Shown here piece after piece: positions 52,892 to 60,676 of a stretch of DNA of 64,000 nt; the first letter of the stretch is position 1; every line of letters begins with the position of its first letter. The translations under genes were made by a program, and so were the position numbers. This stretch comes from Marinomonas sp. IMCC 4694 (GTDB taxonomy: Bacteria; Pseudomonadota; Gammaproteobacteria; Pseudomonadales; Marinomonadaceae), in contig NZ_VSRV01000001.1 in NCBI RefSeq assembly GCF_008122525.1, forward strand, positions 2,852,001 through 2,916,000, given 5' to 3'. The notes beneath the pieces were generated by a model. That model worked only from the letters and a program-made list of their open reading frames with translations, made no database searches and was not told the DNA's origin.

Positions 52892-54427
52892 CTATTTAAT
52901 ACTAGGCAATAGCCCTTCTGGCATGGTGTCGTTGTGTACCGCTTCCAACAACAAGTCATTGGCTTTCTCGATGTCCGTCGCGAAGTAACGGTCTTTGTCA
53001 TAAAACGGCACGCGAGCACGCAATGTCGCACGCGCATTTTCTAAGCGCGGCGTCGATTTCAGCGGTGCGCGGAAGTCCAAGCCTTGTACCGCTGACAGAA
53101 TTTCCACTGCCAAAATACCGCGTGTGTTTTCTGCCATGTCCTTCAAACGGCGCGCGGCAAAGGTTGCCATGGAAACATGGTCTTCTTGGTTCGCCGACGT
53201 TGGTAAACTGTCTACAGACGCGGGGTGCGCGTAGCTTTTGTTCTCGCTCGCCAAGGCTGCGGCGGTGACTTGCGCGATCATGAAGCCAGAGTTCACGCCG
53301 CCGTTATCCACCAAAAATGGTGGTAATTTACTTAAACTGCTGTCGATCAATAACGCCATACGACGTTCTGACAAGCTGCCGATTTCTGCAATCGCCAAGG
53401 CCAAATTGTCCGCCGCCATGGCAACGGGCTCGGCATGGAAGTTGCCGCCAGAAATGATGTCGCCTTCAGCCGCAAAGACCAATGGATTATCGGACACGGA
53501 ATTTGCTTCCACGCACAATACGCTCGACGTGCTTCGGATTTGCTCCAAACACGCGCCCATAACTTGTGGCTGACAGCGCAGAGAATAAGGGTCTTGTACC
53601 TTCTCACAACCTTGGTGAGAATCGCCCAGTTCGCTGGTTTCACCCAATAAATGACGGTACGCCGCGGCCGCGTCGATTTGTGTTTTGTGACCACGCACTT
53701 CATGAATTCGAGCATCAAACGGACTGCGGCTGCCCAATGCGGCTTCCACCGACAAGGAACCACAAACAATGGCCGATGCGAACAAGTCTTCTGCTTCAAA
53801 CAAACCTTCCAAAGCAAAAGCGGTAGAGGCTTGCGTGCCGTTTAATAGCGCCAAGCCTTCTTTTGGCGCCAAGGTAATGGGCTCTAATCCTGCAATAGAC
53901 AAAGCCGCTTGACCCGAAATCACTTCGCCTCGGTAACGCGCTTTGCCTTCACCCAACAAAATCGTACTCATGTGTGCCAAAGGCGCTAAATCGCCAGACG
54001 CGCCCACGGAGCCTTTTTTCGGAATGCACGGATACACTTCTTTGTTGATCAGCGTTAGCAAGGCTTCGATCACTTCTAAGCGAATGCCAGAAAAACCACG
54101 CGCAAGACTGTTGACCTTCAGCGCCATGATCAGTTTAACGGTGTTGTCTTCCATTAATTGACCAATGCCGGCGGCGTGAGACAAGACAATACTGCGTTGT
54201 AGCTCGTCCAAATCTTCTGGCGCAATGCGCGTATTCGCCAACAAGCCAAAACCGGTGTTAATACCGTAAACCGTGCGGTTTTCTGCAATCACATCGTTAA
54301 CCACTTGTGTGCTGGCGTGAATCGCTGGAATCGCACTTTTGTCTAAGCTCAATTTAACGTGACGACGGCTGATTTGACGCAATTCGTTTAGGCTCAATTG
54401 GCCTGGTTTAATCATTAATTCAAACAT
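52892..54427 (-). CDS. hutH: Histidine ammonia-lyase
   Basis: A 511-residue enzyme that removes ammonia from histidine to give urocanate. The self-forming MIO cofactor triad Ala-Ser-Gly appears in GSVGASGDLAPLAHM, and the conserved Tyr in NRTVYGINTGFG. ATG 54427 (MFELMIKPGQ) is chosen by comparison with other HutH N-termini; a start four codons upstream is possible. It is 75 bases downstream of hutU. Confidence 0.96.
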   Translation of the reverse strand: MFELMIKPGQLSLNELRQISRRHVKLSLDKSAIPAIHASTQVVNDVIAENRTVYGINTGFGLLANTRIAPEDLDELQRSIVLSHAAGIGQLMEDNTVKLIMALKVNSLARGFSGIRLEVIEALLTLINKEVYPCIPKKGSVGASGDLAPLAHMSTILLGEGKARYRGEVISGQAALSIAGLEPITLAPKEGLALLNGTQASTAFALEGLFEAEDLFASAIVCGSLSVEAALGSRSPFDARIHEVRGHKTQIDAAAAYRHLLGETSELGDSHQGCEKVQDPYSLRCQPQVMGACLEQIRSTSSVLCVEANSVSDNPLVFAAEGDIISGGNFHAEPVAMAADNLALAIAEIGSLSERRMALLIDSSLSKLPPFLVDNGGVNSGFMIAQVTAAALASENKSYAHPASVDSLPTSANQEDHVSMATFAARRLKDMAENTRGILAVEILSAVQGLDFRAPLKSTPRLENARATLRARVPFYDKDRYFATDIEKANDLLLEAVHNDTMPEGLLPSIK

Positions 54428-54501
54428 GCTGTTTCTCAATTTTTATTGTCAATTTAACGCCGGATAACGGTCGTATCGCCCTCATCCGGCCTACAAATAT
54501 G

Positions 54502-56190
54502 TTATTTCTTAAGCGCCATAGGCAAATTTAACCCCTGCTCTTTCGCACAATCAATGGCAATGTCATAACCCGCATCCGCATGACGCATCACGCCTGTCGC
54601 TGGGTCATTATGAAGAACACGCGCAATACGTTCTGCTGCATCGTCACTGCCATCACACACAATCACCATGCCGGAATGCTGAGAAAAGCCCATGCCTACG
54701 CCGCCGCCGTGGTGCAACGATACCCAAGTCGCACCAGACGCTGTGTTCAATAAAGCGTTCAATAATGGCCAATCGGATACGGCATCGGAGCCGTCTTTCA
54801 TGCCTTCGGTTTCACGGTTTGGACTCGCCACCGAGCCAGAATCTAAATGATCTCGACCAATCACAATCGGAGCCGACAATTCGCCGCTGCGCACCATTTC
54901 GTTAAACGCTAGGCCGAGTTTGGCACGTTGACCAAGACCGACCCAACAAATACGTGCTGGCAAGCCTTGGAACTGAATACGCTCACGCGCCATGTCCAAC
55001 CAATGATGTAAATGCGCATCGTCGGCGATGACTTCTTTTACTTTCGCATCGGTTTTGTAAATGTCTTCTGGATCACCAGACAGCGCGGCCCAACGGAAAG
55101 GTCCGATGCCACGACAGAACAAAGGACGAATGTACGCAGGCACAAAACCGGGGAAATCAAAGGCATTTTCCACGCCTTCTTCCATCGCCATTTGACGAAT
55201 ATTGTTGCCGTAATCAAACGTCGGTACGCCCATTTTTTGGAAGTCCAACATGGCCTGAACGTGTTTCGCCATGGATTGTTTCGCCAACGTAACGATTTCT
55301 TTCGGCTGCGTTTGTGCTTTCTCGCGGTATTCCTCCCAGCTCATGCCGCTCGGTAAGTAACCATTTAGAGGATCATGCGCCGACGTTTGGTCGGTGACCA
55401 TGTCTGGGCGAATGCCACGCTTTACCATTTCTGGCAGAATGTCGGCGGCGTTGCCACACAAGGCAATCGACACTGCTTCGCCTGCGTCTGTGTATTTTTT
55501 AATGCGCGCTAGGGCGTCGTCTAAATCCGTCGCTTGTTCATCTACATAACGCGTTTTCAAACGGAAATCGATGCGACTTTGCTGACATTCAATGTTCAAT
55601 GAACACGCGCCCGCCAAAGTGGCGGCAAGAGGCTGAGCACCGCCCATGCCGCCAAGACCCGCGGTTAATACCCAACGTCCTGCCAACTTGCCGTCGTAAT
55701 GTTGGCGACCGGCTTCAACGAAGGTTTCGTAAGTGCCTTGCACTATTCCTTGGCTACCAATGTAGATCCAAGAACCCGCTGTCATTTGGCCGTACATCGC
55801 CAAGCCTTTGGCATCCAATTCGTTAAAATGTTCCCAGTTCGCCCAATGTGGCACTAGGTTGGAGTTCGCGATTAAGACTCGAGGCGCGTTGCTGTGGGTT
55901 TTGAAAACGCCTACGGGTTTGCCAGACTGAACCAATAAGGTTTCGTCGTCTTCTAATTCTTTAAGCGACTCAACGATCTTGTCATAACATTCCCAATCAC
56001 GCGCTGCACGGCCGATACCGCCGTAAACCACCAATTCTTCTGGGTTTTCGGCTACTTCAGGGTCAAGGTTGTTCATCAACATGCGCATAGGCGCTTCGGT
56101 GAACCAAGATTTCGCCGTGAGCTTGGTGCCAGTCGCGGCTTTCACTTCACCGGCACGGTAACGTTTTTGAGCAAGCGTTTGTTTTGTCAT
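54502..56190 (-). CDS. hutU: Urocanate hydratase
   Basis: A 562-residue NAD-containing enzyme that converts urocanate to imidazolonepropionate. ATG 56190 (MTKQTLAQKRYRAG) follows AAGGTGAAGACG; an upstream in-frame start at 56265 would overlap the HutC-like operator and is not supported. Family features include GLGGMGGAQPLAATLAGACSL (NAD site), ALCGNAADILPEM and PARICWVGLGQR. It is the first gene of the minus-strand hut unit and is divergent from hutF. Confidence 0.96.
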   Translation of the reverse strand: MTKQTLAQKRYRAGEVKAATGTKLTAKSWFTEAPMRMLMNNLDPEVAENPEELVVYGGIGRAARDWECYDKIVESLKELEDDETLLVQSGKPVGVFKTHSNAPRVLIANSNLVPHWANWEHFNELDAKGLAMYGQMTAGSWIYIGSQGIVQGTYETFVEAGRQHYDGKLAGRWVLTAGLGGMGGAQPLAATLAGACSLNIECQQSRIDFRLKTRYVDEQATDLDDALARIKKYTDAGEAVSIALCGNAADILPEMVKRGIRPDMVTDQTSAHDPLNGYLPSGMSWEEYREKAQTQPKEIVTLAKQSMAKHVQAMLDFQKMGVPTFDYGNNIRQMAMEEGVENAFDFPGFVPAYIRPLFCRGIGPFRWAALSGDPEDIYKTDAKVKEVIADDAHLHHWLDMARERIQFQGLPARICWVGLGQRAKLGLAFNEMVRSGELSAPIVIGRDHLDSGSVASPNRETEGMKDGSDAVSDWPLLNALLNTASGATWVSLHHGGGVGMGFSQHSGMVIVCDGSDDAAERIARVLHNDPATGVMRHADAGYDIAIDCAKEQGLNLPMALKK

Positions 56191-56254
56191 CGTCTTCACC
56201 TTATTAAAAAGCCTTTCTTCAAAGCCCTTAGAATTATGCAGTTTTAAAATCAAA

Positions 56255-56264
56255 TGTATATACA
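56255..56264. promoter_or_regulatory. HutC-like operator near hutU
   Basis: The palindrome TGTATATACA in the context AAATGTATATACAACT matches the HutC (GntR family) recognition core known from Pseudomonas and Klebsiella hut promoters. It lies 65 bases upstream of the hutU start and would control the hutUHIG unit. Confidence 0.78.
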
Positions 56265-56438
56265 ACTAACCCAAAGATAAAATCTAACTTTTTAAGATGC
56301 AAGCCATTTTTTAAAACATTCCGACTCGTTCACGGAATCAACGCGGATATGCGGCGCATTAAAACGAAGAAAAACCCTATAAAACAAAGACTAATTGAAT
56401 TAAGTACTAAGGCAGGCTGAGAATCCACAAAAACCAAC

Positions 56439-56450
56439 TTGTATATACAA
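56439..56450. promoter_or_regulatory. HutC-like operator near hutF
   Basis: TTGTATATACAA is a perfect 12-base palindrome with the same core as the site near hutU. It lies 50 bases before the hutF start. The two sites, one per promoter, fit coordinated repression relieved by urocanate. The hutC gene itself is not in this window. Confidence 0.82.
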
Positions 56451-56499
56451 TATAGTTTCTATTACACTCAAATGATAAACATTGACCTAGGAATGGATT

Positions 56500-57897
56500 G
56501 TGAGCAGCCTTAACCGAATGAGTTCCGAGACACACCACTATTACGCTGAACGCGCGTTACTGGCTTCTGGCTGGGCTGACAACGTGCTTTTTTCGGTAAA
56601 AGACGGTCAATTCCTCTCTTTTGAAGCCAACAGTAAACCCATGCCAGACTGCCATCTTTTATCTGGCCCAGTATTACCGACCGTCGCCAACCTGCACTCC
56701 CATGCTTTTCAACGCGTGATGGCGGGCGCAGCAGAAGTGAGCTTGAACCCAAGCGACAGCTTCTGGAGTTGGCGCGACTTAATGTACAAAATCGTGCAAA
56801 AGCTCACGCCAGAGGATGTGAACATCATCGCCAAACAGCTTTATATCGACATGCTCAAAGCCGGTTATACACAAGTAGGGGAGTTTCATTATTTGCATCA
56901 CGGTGCAAAAGGTCAGCCTTATCAACAGCGAAGCGAAATGTCGAGCCAGATGATCGCCGCGGCCAATGATTCGGGCATTGGTTTAACCTTATTGCCTGTG
57001 CTGTATTCCCATTCTGGTTTTGGCGGACAAGCGCCCAACGCAGGCCAAGCGCGTTTCATTCATTCCACCGATTCTTACTTAGCGCTTCATCAAGAATGCC
57101 ACGACCAATTAGTAAATCACCCACGCCATACACTGGGTATTTGCTTTCATTCTTTACGCGCAGTGACCAAGCCGCAAATTGACACCGTATTGCACTCCCT
57201 TGCTAAAGATTGCCCTGTTCACATTCATATCGCGGAACAGCAAAAAGAAGTGCAAGACAGCATCACCTTCAGCGGCCAACGTCCTGTGGAATGGCTGCAT
57301 AATGAAATCGGCTTGAATGAGCGCTGGTGCTTGGTTCACGCTACTCATCTAACGGATGAAGAACGCCAAGCCATTGCGACCAGCCAAGCCGTCGCTGGAC
57401 TTTGCCCGACGACAGAAGCGAATTTAGGTGATGGCATTTTCCCAGGTGTGGCCTTCGAGCAAGAAAACGGCCGTTGGGGCATTGGCTCCGACAGCCATGT
57501 GAGCCTTTCGATTGTTGAGGAGTTACGCACACTGGAATACAGCCAACGCCTACGCGATCAACAACGCAATCGTTTGCATCGCCCTGCGCAAAATAGTGTA
57601 GGCGATAACCTCTTCCAGCAAGCCGTACTGGGCGGCAATCAGGCTTGCGGCGTGTCATTGGGATTAAGCCAAGGCAACCGCGCCGACTTTATGGTGTTAG
57701 ACAGCGCAAACCCCTTTATCGCCGCGAGCGAATCGAAAGACCTGCTCAATCGTTGGCTGTTCGCGACAAATGAAAACCTCATTAAAGACGTCTTCGTTGC
57801 CGGCAACCACACCATCAAAAACTTCCGCCACCAGCAAGAAGAAAGCAGCCGTTTGGCCTTCACTCAAGTCATCAAAAAGGCCATGAACCATGCCTAA
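56500..57897 (+). CDS. hutF: Formimidoylglutamate deiminase
   Basis: A 465-residue amidohydrolase that converts N-formimidoylglutamate to N-formylglutamate, which HutG then cleaves; together they define the five-step variant. GTG 56500 follows TAGGAATGGATT; ATG 56518 is an alternative. Motifs: NLHSHAFQRVMAGAAE (metal), IHIAEQQKEV, LVHATHLTDEE, GLCPTTEANLGDGIFP and IGSDSHVSLSIVEELRTLEY. It overlaps hutD by 8 bases. Confidence 0.96.
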   Translation: MSSLNRMSSETHHYYAERALLASGWADNVLFSVKDGQFLSFEANSKPMPDCHLLSGPVLPTVANLHSHAFQRVMAGAAEVSLNPSDSFWSWRDLMYKIVQKLTPEDVNIIAKQLYIDMLKAGYTQVGEFHYLHHGAKGQPYQQRSEMSSQMIAAANDSGIGLTLLPVLYSHSGFGGQAPNAGQARFIHSTDSYLALHQECHDQLVNHPRHTLGICFHSLRAVTKPQIDTVLHSLAKDCPVHIHIAEQQKEVQDSITFSGQRPVEWLHNEIGLNERWCLVHATHLTDEERQAIATSQAVAGLCPTTEANLGDGIFPGVAFEQENGRWGIGSDSHVSLSIVEELRTLEYSQRLRDQQRNRLHRPAQNSVGDNLFQQAVLGGNQACGVSLGLSQGNRADFMVLDSANPFIAASESKDLLNRWLFATNENLIKDVFVAGNHTIKNFRHQQEESSRLAFTQVIKKAMNHA

Positions 57898-58456
57898 CGT
57901 TATCATCATCAAACCAGCACAATACCAGCGAATGCCATGGAAAAATGGCCTTGGAGAAACTCTAGAGATTCAAAAAATGGAAGACGATCAAGGATTACGC
58001 TTTCGCATCAGCCAAGCGTCGGTCAAAGCAGACGGCGTCTTTTCAAATTTTGCTGGATTGCATCGCACCTTGGTGTTGCTGTCTGGTAACGGCATGACGC
58101 TGGCACATTCCGGCAAACACACCAGCGTATTAAACAATCCATTAGACATAGCGCGCTTTTCAGGCGGTGATGAAACGCACGCCACCTTGCACAACGGCAC
58201 CATTGAAGACCTGAACATCATGGTGCGAAACAGCGACACCCACGCCAAGGTGGAGGCATACACAGCGCCCTGCTCGTTTTCATTTTCAAACAACGACACC
58301 TTGTTCAGTGGTTTTTATGCCTCTGAGGACAGCGTGATTGAAATGGAAAACGCCGAGGCGGTCACCATCAAGGCTCACAGCATGGTGACTTTTTCACAAA
58401 ACGCCAAGGCAACACTAACCCAAGGTCGTGGCGTTTTAGTGTGCATCAGCGGATAA
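57890..58456 (+). CDS. hutD: HutD family protein
   Basis: A 188-residue cupin-like HutD/Ves protein: QYQRMPWKNGLGETLEI, FRISQASVKADGVFSNFAGLHRTLVLLSGNGMTL (in parts FRISQASVKADG and HRTLVLLSGNGM). HutD is needed for full fitness on histidine in Pseudomonas and has been proposed to set an upper limit to hut expression, possibly by binding an intermediate; its catalytic role is uncertain. It overlaps the end of hutF, consistent with coupling. Confidence 0.9.
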   Translation: MPNVIIIKPAQYQRMPWKNGLGETLEIQKMEDDQGLRFRISQASVKADGVFSNFAGLHRTLVLLSGNGMTLAHSGKHTSVLNNPLDIARFSGGDETHATLHNGTIEDLNIMVRNSDTHAKVEAYTAPCSFSFSNNDTLFSGFYASEDSVIEMENAEAVTIKAHSMVTFSQNAKATLTQGRGVLVCISG

Positions 58457-58499
58457 AGTTAACTATTGACGTTTTGAAACACGTTAACTCACCACTTCC

Positions 58500-58640
58500 G
58501 CAACGCTGATAGAAACCGCCAAAGCCAATGGACTTGAACCCTCGAACTACCTCCAATACCTACTCGACCACATCGCCGACGCTAATACCCTAGAAAAACT
58601 CGAAGCTCTCTTGCCATGGAATAAACCGAAAGCGGATTAG
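58500..58640 (+). pseudogene. IS66 TnpC C-terminal fragment
   Basis: Reading from 58500 gives ATLIETAKANGLEPSNYLQY, LLDHIADANTLEKLEALLPW and a stop (TAG, 58638-58640). This is the typical IS66 transposase C-terminal domain; the intact TnpC at 42652-44229 has the corresponding IIETAKANGLIPYDYLVRLF and LLPWN. No N-terminal part remains. Confidence 0.9.
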
Positions 58641-58801
58641 GTTAACAGAGCGGATTGTGTTGTTTTAGGGGTGGATATAGTGACGCTTACACTCACTTGA
58701 TGCCGTTTACAGTATTGAGGGGCTGATAAACCAGACTCGGCTTGATCTTCAATGATTTTTTGCCATTCAGAAGAAGAACGACGGGTATAAGGCTTAGTCA
58801 T
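58637..58801 (-). pseudogene. IS66 TnpA N-terminal fragment
   Basis: ATG 58801 opens a frame MTKPYTRRSSSEWQKIIEDQ then AESGLSAPQYCKRHQVS. This has the Trp and SGLS...YCK pattern of the IS66 TnpA/IS3-like HTH. It diverges after about residue 37 and stops at 58637. It is a fragment at the junction with the TnpC piece. Confidence 0.8.
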
Positions 58802-58943
58802 GAGTTGGACTCCGTTATCGGTTATGAGATGAAAACGGAGCCCAGTTTAGAGTGAGAAAAGATGAGATGAAGTAACGGCGTGGAATGAACGCTTACGTTG
58901 TTGATACGGTCATCTGTTTTAGACTTAAGCTGACGAAAGTGTA

Positions 58944-59291
58944 TTAATATTCAATAATAGTTAAATCTTTTCCTAGCTTTTTAGCGGTCTTTATCGAATT
59001 GAGTGTCCCCTTCGACTTCCCGTCCCAGAAGGCAAATACTTTGTCGGCGCTTTCAATAATGTGTTTGTTACGGACAATACCTGCACCACGACCATAGAGC
59101 TTCCAGTCTGGTTTGAATACTTGGATTTCTAAGGAATAATCAGTGGCAAACTTTTCGGCTAACGTGTCGGCACCTTTTGCGCCACCAGAAATGATGACGG
59201 TAATGGTGTTGAGGTCTATGCTTGTCCTTAGGGCTTCTTCAACTAAAAAGTAGTCAGAGAAGGATCGGGAACCAATGATGGCTACTTTCAT
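58944..59291 (-). CDS. SLOG-fold nucleotide-binding protein (YspA/DUF2493-like)
   Basis: A 115-residue Rossmann-like protein. ATG 59291 (MKVAIIGSRSF) follows CCGGAGTTATAT. The pattern KVAIIGSRSFSDYFLVEEAL, TVIISGGAKGADTLAEKFA, GRGAGIVRNKHIIESADKVFAFWDG is characteristic of the YspA branch of the SLOG superfamily, with the GGAKGAD loop binding a nucleotide-derived ligand. SLOG proteins act as sensors in defence and conflict systems, or as nucleotide-related enzymes. It stands between transposase debris and a divergent WYL regulator gene. A specific ligand cannot be named. Confidence 0.88.
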   Translation of the reverse strand: MKVAIIGSRSFSDYFLVEEALRTSIDLNTITVIISGGAKGADTLAEKFATDYSLEIQVFKPDWKLYGRGAGIVRNKHIIESADKVFAFWDGKSKGTLNSIKTAKKLGKDLTIIEY

Positions 59292-59531
59292 ATATAACTC
59301 CGGTAATTTAGTAAAGTCAGGCTTTATCATTGCTTTATCATTGCTTTATCGTAAAGCCTTGGAGCATTATTGGCTTTTAAAGCGACATATTTTGACGTTT
59401 ATAGAAGAGCCGCCAAAACGACAGACCAACGAAACCCTTGGTGTCTTGATACTTTCTATTTGGTGGGCAATGCGTCATATTGTGTCGCAGACAAAAACAG
59501 TAATGCAGCGGATAAACAGCAGGAGCTCACT

Positions 59532-60548
59532 ATGGCAGATTCAGGCATGCGCCAAATTCTTATCTTGATGGAGCTACCACGCTGGCCCAAATATAAGACC
59601 ACCAAGCAGTTGGTAGATTATCTTAAAAACCAAGGTATTAATGTCACAGCAAGAACAGTGCAGCGTGATATTCAAATGCTATCAGCCAGTGGTGCGTTTA
59701 GTATTATTGATACACCAGCAACAGGTCGTGGCAAAGAGGGTGTGGGCTGGGCTTTTAGTGAGCACTCCATTAATCGTGGCTTGCCAGTGATGGACCCATC
59801 GGCGGCTTTAACATTACTTATGGGTTATGAGCACCTCAAATGCTTAATGCCAGAAAAGGTGTTAAAGCATATTGAACAATACATAGATGAAGCCAAAGCT
59901 ATTTTAGAAACCTTTAACCAAGCTAATTTTACCAGCTGGTTTGATAAAATACGCATTTTGCCAAACACGGTTCTAATGCCTGCCAAAGTGGATCAAGAAG
60001 CTGTTGGTGAGATTTATGAGGCTTTGCTTGCTAATACAAAATTCAAGTGCCGCTACAACGGCAGACCTGATCAGGTCGTTAGCCCCTTTGGCATTGTGCA
60101 ACGAGCCAATACTTTGTACTTAATAAGCAAGTTTTTTGATTACGATGACATTCGTATTACAGCATTACAACGCTACAGTGATGTAGAGCTGCTAAATGAA
60201 AGCATTAAGCAAGACCCAAATTTTAATATAGATGGCTACCTTGACCGAGGCGAAATGTCGTGGCCTTGGGACAGAGATAAGTCGGACACTACGGTAAAGC
60301 TAAAAGCCAACATTCATAGCTACTTAAAATACCACTTAACAGAAATGCCGTTATCAACTGACCAAAAAATTCAAAACAACAAAGAACCCGAGAGCCACAA
60401 GCTCACAGCAACGGTTGTTGACAGCCATGAGCTCCGGTATTGGATTTTAAGCCAGGGCGATAAAATAGAAGTGCTATCACCCAAATCTATGCGCCAATGG
60501 ATTGCGCAAATTGCTGGAAATATGAACACCATGTACCAGCACGATTGA
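59532..60548 (+). CDS. WYL-domain transcription regulator
   Basis: A 338-residue regulator. ATG 59532 (MADSGMRQIL) follows CAGGAGCTCACT; a longer in-frame extension to 59370 lacks such a site. The N-terminal HTH (YKTTKQLVDYLKNQGINVTARTVQRDIQML) is followed by the WYL domain (about 140-230, with VSPFGIVQRANTLYLISKFFDYDDIR) and a WCX-like C-terminus (YWILSQGDKIEVLSPKSMRQWI). Such proteins, for example BrxR/CapW, repress phage-defence operons and sense nucleic acid or nucleotides. It is convergent with the tandem-AAA ATPase gene and divergent from the SLOG gene, so it may regulate both. Confidence 0.9.
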   Translation: MADSGMRQILILMELPRWPKYKTTKQLVDYLKNQGINVTARTVQRDIQMLSASGAFSIIDTPATGRGKEGVGWAFSEHSINRGLPVMDPSAALTLLMGYEHLKCLMPEKVLKHIEQYIDEAKAILETFNQANFTSWFDKIRILPNTVLMPAKVDQEAVGEIYEALLANTKFKCRYNGRPDQVVSPFGIVQRANTLYLISKFFDYDDIRITALQRYSDVELLNESIKQDPNFNIDGYLDRGEMSWPWDRDKSDTTVKLKANIHSYLKYHLTEMPLSTDQKIQNNKEPESHKLTATVVDSHELRYWILSQGDKIEVLSPKSMRQWIAQIAGNMNTMYQHD

Positions 60549-60676
60549 TCATCAACATAGGCGTCATATCTGCCAAAGATGATGACTAACCAGCAATTTT
60601 TTTGAAATGACGGACGTTATGGATACGCCACTTGATGTGCACCCCACTGTCTTTTACTCATGGATTCGCCTTGATC

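Larger units (their letters stand above)
58500..58896. mobile_element. Scrambled remnant of an IS66-type element
   Basis: Two IS66 pieces face each other: a TnpC C-terminus on the plus strand (58500-58640) and a TnpA N-terminus on the minus strand (58637-58801). Outside the latter, the sequence ends at 58896 with the IS66-like terminus GTAAGCGTTC (read on the minus strand, 58887-58896). The opposite orientation means that the pieces were brought together by inversion or by separate insertions and deletions. It differs from the intact IS66 element in dctP. Confidence 0.8.

Noticed and set aside
51639..53845. Long plus-strand frames across hutI and hutH
   Set aside because: They are antisense shadows of strongly conserved catabolic genes.
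56190..56265. Extended N-terminus of HutU from 56265
   Set aside because: The extension has no ribosome site, would overlap the operator and does not resemble other HutU proteins; ATG 56190 has a good site.
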